NCBI GenBank assembly: GCA_021234155.1
Contig: JAJEKV010000315.1
Span: 248,001 to 312,000, forward strand
Origin: Isoetes taiwanensis
Taxonomy: Eukaryota; Streptophyta; Lycopodiopsida; Isoetales; Isoetaceae
Direction: 5' to 3'
Length of the DNA stretch: 64,000 nt
Of the stretch, positions 57,707 through 64,000 are shown piece after piece. The position numbers and the translations under genes are program-made. Position 1 is the first letter of the stretch. Every line of letters starts with the position of its first letter. The notes under the pieces are model-generated. The model made no database searches. It worked only from the letters and a program-made list of their open reading frames with translations, and was not told the DNA's origin.

Positions 57707-59639
57707 ATGGCTGTGGTACCGCGGATCAAGCTTGGCTCTCAGGGGCTGGAGGTCTCCAAACTCGGTTTAGGATGCATGGGTATGTCTACTTTTTATGGCC
57801 CGCCCAAACCGATGGAAGACATGATCCACCTAATTCATGAAGCAGTGAATATGGGTGTCACTTTTCTAGACACAGCAGACATGTATGGGCCTCACACTAA
57901 CGAGATTCTCGTGGGCAAGGTATGGTTAACTTACAGTTTTGAAAGTGTTGCATTATGCTCTCGTCATGCATTGTAGTTCTAACTTGAAAGCTTCATTTCT
58001 ATAGTTTTCCTTGTGATAACGAAACTTTATCCAGGCCATAAAGGAAATCAGGGAAAAGGTGCAGCTTGCCACAAAGTTTGCTGTTTGTTTTGACGAAACA
58101 GGAAAATTGTCATTAAGAGGAGACCCTGAATATGTGAGAGCTGCTTGTGACGCCAGCCTGAAACGGCTTGATGTGGACTACATTGATCTTTACTATCAAC
58201 ATAGAGTTGATCCAAAAGTTCCTATTGAAATAACTGTGAGCTTTTTCTCAACTTTATACAGTTTTAAATTCATATGTCTTCCCCTTAAATTTTTGTTTTG
58301 CAGGTTGGTGCAATGAAACAACTGGTGAAAGAAGGAAAAGTCAAGTACATTGGCCTATTTGAAGTATCCTCTTCAGAAATTCGACGTGCTCATGCCATTC
58401 ATCCTATAACTGCAGTGCAGCTTGAATGGTCGCTTTGGACTCGAGATGTTGAAGAGGACATTATTCCTACGTGCAGGTTTTTGAAGAATTATTATGTTGT
58501 GATATACCTTGATATGCATCATGGACACATGAACGATAAACTGCAGTCTCGTTGTGCAGGGAATTGGGAATAGGCATTGTGCCCTATGGTCCCCTTGGTG
58601 GAGGTTTCTTTTCTGGCAAAGCTGTAGTGGAAGAGCTTGCAGATGGTGATTTCCGCAAGGTAAGGAGTTTCTATCTGCTTACCTTTATCCTGTTCTTAAT
58701 GTGATTGTTAGTTTAACACACGCTGTCACATAACTGTGGTTTTACATATGTCCCAGTGCTCTAATTGTGCATTTTGTCTAATCGTGCTCTTAAATCCATT
58801 TAACGTTCCCAAATCTGCACGAATATTCCTTTCCTAAGATTAGCATTAAAGCATTAGTTCTTCCTTATTCTAAATATGGCCGTTAAAGGACCGCAATAGC
58901 AAGTAGCAATTGATCTTGTATTGCAGGCTTCCCTTGGAGCAATGCAATCCAGTTTGTTTTATCATAACTTTGTTGAACAACTCATAAACTTTTGTGAATA
59001 AAATAACCTTAGAACATAACATACTTGCGAAGCATTCTAGGACATTGTTTTCCAAGTAGTTGAATAAGTATCAGGCACTACCATCATGTAAATCTTATAA
59101 CATCTATTGGGAAATAGAATTTTGTTTTGTGCATTCTAAATTCATCTTAATGTTATTGGAAGTTTCATACTTAACGAAGTCATAATAGGCTTAAGAAGAC
59201 TTCCAACATGCTGCTTTCTAATGGAGTTCCTGAGATAATTACATGGTTCTCTTATTCAAATGGTTATTTTATTCATTCATTTGTTGTTTCATAGACTCGT
59301 CCAAAGTTTCTTCCCGAGAATATTGTACGCAATAAGGTCCTCTATGAAAGGCTAAGTTTAATGGCTGCAAAAAGAGGTTGTGCTCCAGGACAACTAGCCT
59401 TAGCATGGGTTCTCAATAAAGGAAATGACGTCGCACCTATTCCAGGCACGACAAAGCTTAATAATCTCATAGAGAATGTTTCGTCACTGAGGTTGTGTCT
59501 TTCTAAGGAGGACATGGAGGACATTGAGGAGGTTGTGCCCTTTAATATTGTTGCTGGGAATAGATGTGCTGATATGTCATTAACATGGAGACATTTGAGT
59601 ACACCACCACTTTCAACTTGGCAATGTGTTGAAAAGTGA
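57707..59639 (+). CDS. Aldo-keto reductase (auxin-induced/IN2-2-like), five exons, 343 aa
   Basis: A NADPH-dependent reductase of carbonyl compounds, cytosolic by the absence of a targeting signal. Exons: 57,707-57,919; 58,035-58,235; 58,304-58,476; 58,560-58,659; 59,295-59,639, all with GT-AG introns and phases that join into 343 residues, the usual length for this plant family. Conserved: [12 protein letters not shown] at the N-terminus; the catalytic Asp and Tyr in FLDTADMYG; the Lys in LATKF; the His in [60 protein letters not shown]; and the cofactor-binding [14 protein letters not shown]. The start is supported by alignment of [14 protein letters not shown]. Two small oddities: LFEVS instead of the commoner LSEAS, and a TW-x2-x2-TPPLSTW C-terminus typical of this clade. 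The nearest named relatives are PCNT115/perakine-reductase-like proteins. The substrate cannot be told from sequence. Confidence 0.93.
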
Positions 59640-59885
59640 AGTCATAGCTATATAAGAATAGAATCTTATTCTATTCAGTCTATCTTTGGGAGTGTAGAAG
59701 TAGTTGTATGAATAATATCTTATTTAGTCTATCTTTTATGACTGGAGTTAGTTGAACCAATAGTATCTTATTCTATTCAATCTATCTTTTGTGACTGGAG
59801 AATTAGTTGTTGAACGAATAGTATCTTATTCTATTCAATCTATCTTTTGTGACTGTAGAATTAGTTGTGCATCTCCTCCTGTATA
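59640..59885 (+). repeat. Tandem repeat of about 60 bp, four copies, after the AKR stop codon
   Basis: Units contain AGTATCTTATTCTATTCAAT, CTATCTTTTGTGACTG and AGAATTAGTTG, with starts near 59,655, 59,710, 59,762 and 59,820. It probably lies in the 3' UTR or just past it. The last two units are nearly identical, so the array expanded recently. Confidence 0.75.
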
Positions 59886-61108
59886 AACAAGTGTATGGCA
59901 TATGCATGGTTATGCCGGGTGTTTCATGTATACTAATATAATAACAAATGCAATGGTTCTCTATGTTTTGGCTAATGGAAATATGCCTTTACATGTTGGC
60001 CAAGTTTTTATAACACAAAGCAAGAACTCAGAAATAAACCCCTAAAACAATTCTATAATCTATACAAAGTTTATTGCCATGCCTGCTGTGGCCTATTGGT
60101 CTTTGAAACATACCATTTTTAGCTTCAAAAACAATCCTATACAAAAGTTTATTTGCGATGCCTACTATGGCCTACTGGTCAAAGATTGAAACAAGTAATT
60201 TGGAAATGACACGTGTGGTGACACGTGTACATGGCGCAGTAGATGGTTCCAAGTAATTTGAGAATTTAAAGATGACACGTGTATATGGTGCACTGGATGG
60301 TTCTCTTGATTACCTCCATAGAAGACCAGAAAAAACTAACAGAAATGCAAGCTAGGGGCAAAGCTTGAGTTTTGGAGAGATGAGGAGGTTGGAAGAAAGC
60401 TAGGGTTTTGGAGAGATGAGGAGATTGAAAGAAGTTGCTAGTTTTTGTGTGTGTTGGAGTAATTTACAATTATGCAATATGCGAATATGCGAATGATACC
60501 TTCATGTTCCTCAGGTATGATGACCACAAGTACTTTTTGTTGTTGAAGTTTACCATGTGCTCATTGACCAAGATTAAAAGTGTTTAGTTAAGACCGCTAT
60601 GCGCTACTTTTGAGACAATTTTCATGAAATGATGGCTTTGTTTTCCTCTGAAAATACAACTACTAGAAAATCACGACATCTAAAGTGTTGCATGTGCATG
60701 CAAGATTTCTGAAATGTTTATATCAAGGAAAATAAAATAAAAGAAGCATCATGATGTTGAATATGTAAATTGCAAAATTCATTGATGTAGATCCATTTGG
60801 CACTTATTTTGCACTGCCAGATGTTATGTGTGCTTAACTAATTTTTTTATCCTGATTAGATAGGCTTCTTTTTAGCCCAAAAGGAAGGGCTCCAAGTGTT
60901 TGTCTTTATGGGTGGATTACAAAATGATATAGGACGGATATTAACTTTGCTAAATTCATTATAATAGTTCTAACTTTTCATTAAGGATTCACATATCACA
61001 ACATTCCGTGTAGCATTTCTTGCTTTCTCCACAAAAAGAACATTACGCACCTTGGATGGGTGTTACACTATTATTTATTGTCATTTTAGATGGGTATTAT
61101 ACTAATAT
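59886..61108. other. Intergenic, no gene seen
   Basis: Contains a diverged direct repeat around GACACGTGT-x-TGG-GCA-T-GATGGTTC (about 60,220 and 60,275; CACGTG is a G-box core) and GAGTTTTGGAGAGATGAGGAG-TTG (about 60,370 and 60,402). No coding pattern. Confidence 0.45.
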
Positions 61109-62961
61109 TTAATTTTTTACTTTGTTTATAACTTGAAAGTTGTTTGTAACACTAATTGCCAACATAACATTTCTTAAATATGCTAATGTCTTCATGTGAC
61201 CAAACATGGCATCCAGCATTACAGGTGCATTTGTTGTCTTGTCCACCAATCTGAGCCTTCTTGAGACTCCTTTTTTAGACTTCTCATCCACATAAGAGTA
61301 TATTTGCCAATTGACTTCACTTTCAATGTCATTTTCAGTTTCTTTTGGACACAAGATAATATTCTGCTTACCACAGTTCTTGCAATCACTTGTAATACAA
61401 TTTAATTTGTTGCACTCGTCACTATTCTCTTTTTTTGGACAAACCATACTCCTCCATAGAGTGTCGACATTACAAAGTATGTATGCTTGTGAGCACGACA
61501 AATTCCATCATTTTTGTTAGCAAAGACAAACTTCACAATTGCAGCTACAATTGATGTGGAGCTTAGCCCTCATAGAATTAAATGCCTTCTTTCGAAGTTC
61601 TCTGCTTGCTCATGCCCGACACAACAACATGTGTTTCTTTCCTTTAGCTTCCTTACACAATCAGGTTTGAGGTATTCGAACAATCGATGCCAATGTCTGC
61701 CTACGGGTGTTGCTCCACAAAGTTCGTGCATTTCGGCTGTGCATTCAAATCATCATAGTTAATAAAAGATTTTGTATGTGCAATTGAGTACATGCGGAAT
61801 CAAAATGTACTAACATGTACTCATAATGTACTAATATGTACTCAGATGTACTCAAATGTACTCAAATGTACTCATATGCATGCATATGTACTCAGAACGT
61901 ACTTACAATATACATAAGGACAACAGAATACACATTACACATGTACATTAAATACATGTGTAAGGATAAAGTAGCAGTGTGGGTACATTACTGTACCCTA
62001 GAGCATATTAATGTTCTAGAGTAAATTCTTGAAGTCCATAGGCACTATCTCGAAAGTCCGAAAGTACAAGATATGTACTCTATAGACATGTATAACATAC
62101 AATATTATGCAAATATCTAATACGTACATTGGTTAAGAATTTTGGAGTCACTGCATAAATAAGAAAGGAAGATTTAGTATAATATACATGGTCAATAAAT
62201 GTAAGCAAACCAACAAAGGTGATTGCATATGTAAAAGTAAGTAAAAGTGAATATATAAATGATAGATCAATCATTAGAAAGCATTCATACATCAAAACAA
62301 AGAAAGATACTATAAATTCCAATAAAAGTGAACATATACATGAGGGATCAGAAGCATTTCATACAATAAAGAATGAAATACCTGTGGTATATCAAGAAAC
62401 TGGATTGCCTGATGCCTTTTCTTTCTTACATCCCTGTATTTAGGTGAAACCTTGGTGTTGTTTAACCAAAATTGGATGACTAATTGCTTTGTGTCTTCGT
62501 CCAAACAATCAGATCTTATCTTTCTGCCTGCTATTGCCCATATAGTTGGACCTGCAATTTTCATTCTCTTTCTTCTGCCTGCAGCGTATGACAAATTTCG
62601 AGGATGGCAGTTCAACATTTTTGAAGCAACTCCTTTTTGCTTCAATTCCCCATTTTTCCCAACAATCATGGATAAAACAGAGTGCTTGTCTGCCAACTTG
62701 TCACTGCTATTAGAAGATTTAACCTCTTCTAATCCATCTTTGAGATTTTGTAACAATGAATGTTTCACCACACCTTTACGAAGGTAGCCCAATCACGTGT
62801 TTAAACAACCCCAAGAGCTCGTTATCTTGCAAGATCACGGAAACCAATACCTCTCTTCCACTAGGAGATAGAGAGGCGGCTTCATTTCTAAAGCATTCAA
62901 CAACCTTTTCTCGCTCTTTTCCTGATTTTTTTTGGTGAAGTACACGGAATATGATCGCCAT
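61109..62961 (-). pseudogene. DDE-transposase-like protein, N-terminal half
   Basis: Minus-strand exons. The first (62,961/62,792 to about 62,385) carries a basic region and FWLNNTKVSPKYRDVRKKRH, ending IQFLDIPQ before a possible donor GTATTT. After a gap, about 61,700-61,540 reads EYLKPDCVRKLKERNTCCCV. 61,501-61,109 reads ITSDCKNCGKQNIILCPKE, then VNWQIYSYV and RRLRLVDKTT. This FW...TKVSPxxRDV, LKERxTCCCxxH and CxxCG...CPxE order is the N-terminal half of the family whose C-terminal half lies at 36,110-37,300. The catalytic half is missing here. Frames are broken near 61,510 and 62,780. Confidence 0.5.
61800..61900. repeat. AATGTACTC array
   Basis: At least nine copies of ATGTACT(C/A) spaced mostly 11 bases (ATGTACTCAAATGTACTCA), within a probable intron or gap of the transposase remnant. 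It is the reverse complement of the GAGTACATT cluster at 29,870-30,015. Confidence 0.7.
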
Positions 62962-63471
62962 TCTCCTTTGTTGTGATTATCACTCTCTGTCACTTCATTC
63001 AAACATGTCATTTAGAGTATCTTGTTCAACCATTTTACGCTTCCCTTTGTCGATTTCGGTATCACCATCCTCATTTTGGACATCACCGAGTAATTATGTT
63101 CATACTTTGATTTTCTTGTGCCATGCCCCTACTACTACTATGAAAACTGATATGCATGCAAAGATCCGGCAAGAATTTAAAATTCTTTTCTTTGTTTTAG
63201 ATTCTTAGGACCAGTAGATTGGAGGAATTTGCTTGCCCGGATGGATTGGGGAATTTGCTTGGATCGGAGGGAATCCGATTGATTGTGCCCAAAATTTCGC
63301 AACAACAACATCGGCCACTTCATGTCATGATGACAAACAATCAAATATATTCCTTTTTAAATATATAACGACAAGCACGTGGCCTCCTACCATACATTCA
63401 AAATTACATAAAAACGGGTTTTCTAGTGCAAAATAGTACATGAATTTAGAACTAATGTATGACACCCTAGC
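62962..63471. other. Intergenic, no gene seen
   Basis: Chance reading frames only. A short repeat (GGATTGG-GAATTTGCTTG) sits at about 63,218 and 63,243. Confidence 0.4.
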
Positions 63472-64000
63472 ATGCTTTTATCCTTCGCCAAGGCGGCGGA
63501 CATGCGTGTCAACTGGCCAAGACTAAGGTGGTCCTCATATCCTCCTCATGTCATCCGGCACCTCCCGCGGCTCACTTTATCGTGGGCGGATGGTAGGGTC
63601 ACACCCGACTACAAGTACACAGGGGTGGAATTTCCGTCCTCAATGTATTGGGATGCATCCATTAAGCCTTGGTGACCACAGGTTGGAAGGCGTTATGCGC
63701 AATGCAAAACAATAGTCCAGGCGAAGGCAGTATATCTGGGGCCACCGATCACATTTGTTAGGGCATTGGTGGAGCGGTTCCAGTATGGGGTGAGGTCCGG
63801 GGCCCGGTGGTGTCTTTGGCGACTTGGAGCGACTTAGAGCGAGGTCCAAAAGGCATTTTTGCCGCGGGCACTTGGGGTCAAGCCCCTCGGTTCCATATCG
63901 GATCTTGTTGCGAGGGACAGATTCATGCCCCTGCGGCATCGCGGCACTCGATAGACACATTGTTTATTTCCGGAAGGTGGCAAGATGGGCGACACTTTCG
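63472..64000 (+). mobile_element. LINE fragment downstream of reverse transcriptase core, runs off the window
   Basis: The plus strand reads LSFAKAADMRVNWPRLRWSS, PRLTLSWADGRVTPDYKYTG and VEFPSSMYWDASIKPW, resembling the connection region after motif C, with the typical hydrophobic YKYTGVEF (YLG-type) word. It then shifts frame near 63,672 (TTGWKALCAMQNNSPGEGS). The sequence is GC-richer than its surroundings, like the fragment at 27,300-27,715, and reads as that fragment's continuation. Confidence 0.55.

Noticed and set aside
1-64000. tRNA, rRNA, CRISPR array, organelle DNA insert or bacterial-type operon
   Set aside because: No such sequence was recognised by eye on either strand. A covariance-model scan for tRNAs was not possible here and could still find a degenerate one.

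Overview
The window looks like nuclear DNA of a land plant with a large, transposon-packed genome. The evidence is GT-AG introns, a plant G-type lectin receptor kinase family, a plant-type aldo-keto reductase, and a layered mix of CACTA, LINE, Ty3/gypsy and unclassified DNA elements. LINE remnants that do not look like the usual plant L1 type, and a transposase with an SDGCAAQ(F/Y)K motif, make me lean towards a fern or gymnosperm rather than a flowering plant, but species cannot be settled from the sequence alone.

Layout. 0-3 kb: a G-type lectin S-receptor-like kinase gene (476-2976, + strand) with one frameshift and a locally shifted kinase segment. 3-12 kb: minisatellites, two LINE remnants and about 5.6 kb with no recognisable gene. 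12.3-12.8 kb and 24.1-26.3 kb (- strand): two decayed relatives of the same kinase. Between them, beside a tandem-repeat field, sits a CACTA (En/Spm) transposon at 13,998-23,433 with 3-bp TTA target duplications, 12-bp-phased subterminal TGACG arrays, decayed tnp2-like and tnpA-like genes, a nested short TIR element and a captured piece of a plastid-type pyruvate kinase gene. 27.3-34.3 kb: a LINE reverse transcriptase fragment, then a Ulp1-like protease gene of transposon type split by a 2.0-kb TIR element.

34.8-56.9 kb is an 11-kb tandem direct duplication (unit A 34,768-45,810; unit B 45,811-56,948). Each unit carries part of an unrecognised protein, a convergent DDE-transposase-like pseudogene, a Ty3/gypsy integrase fragment, a LINE 3' end with a TATTC tail, and a dead dCTP-pyrophosphatase (MazG-like) gene. 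Unit B alone has a 280-bp inverted-repeat element, so that element landed after the duplication. Many differences between the units fall at CAG/CTG sites, which suggests consensus errors in methylated DNA.

57.7-59.6 kb: the one clearly intact gene, a five-exon aldo-keto reductase (343 aa). 61.1-63.0 kb: the N-terminal half of the same transposase family as in the duplication (- strand). 63.5-64.0 kb: another LINE reverse transcriptase fragment.

The functional content is therefore small: one good metabolic gene and one nearly intact receptor kinase. The rest is repeat biology. The least explained part is the convergent pair of unknown protein and SDGCAAQYK transposase.
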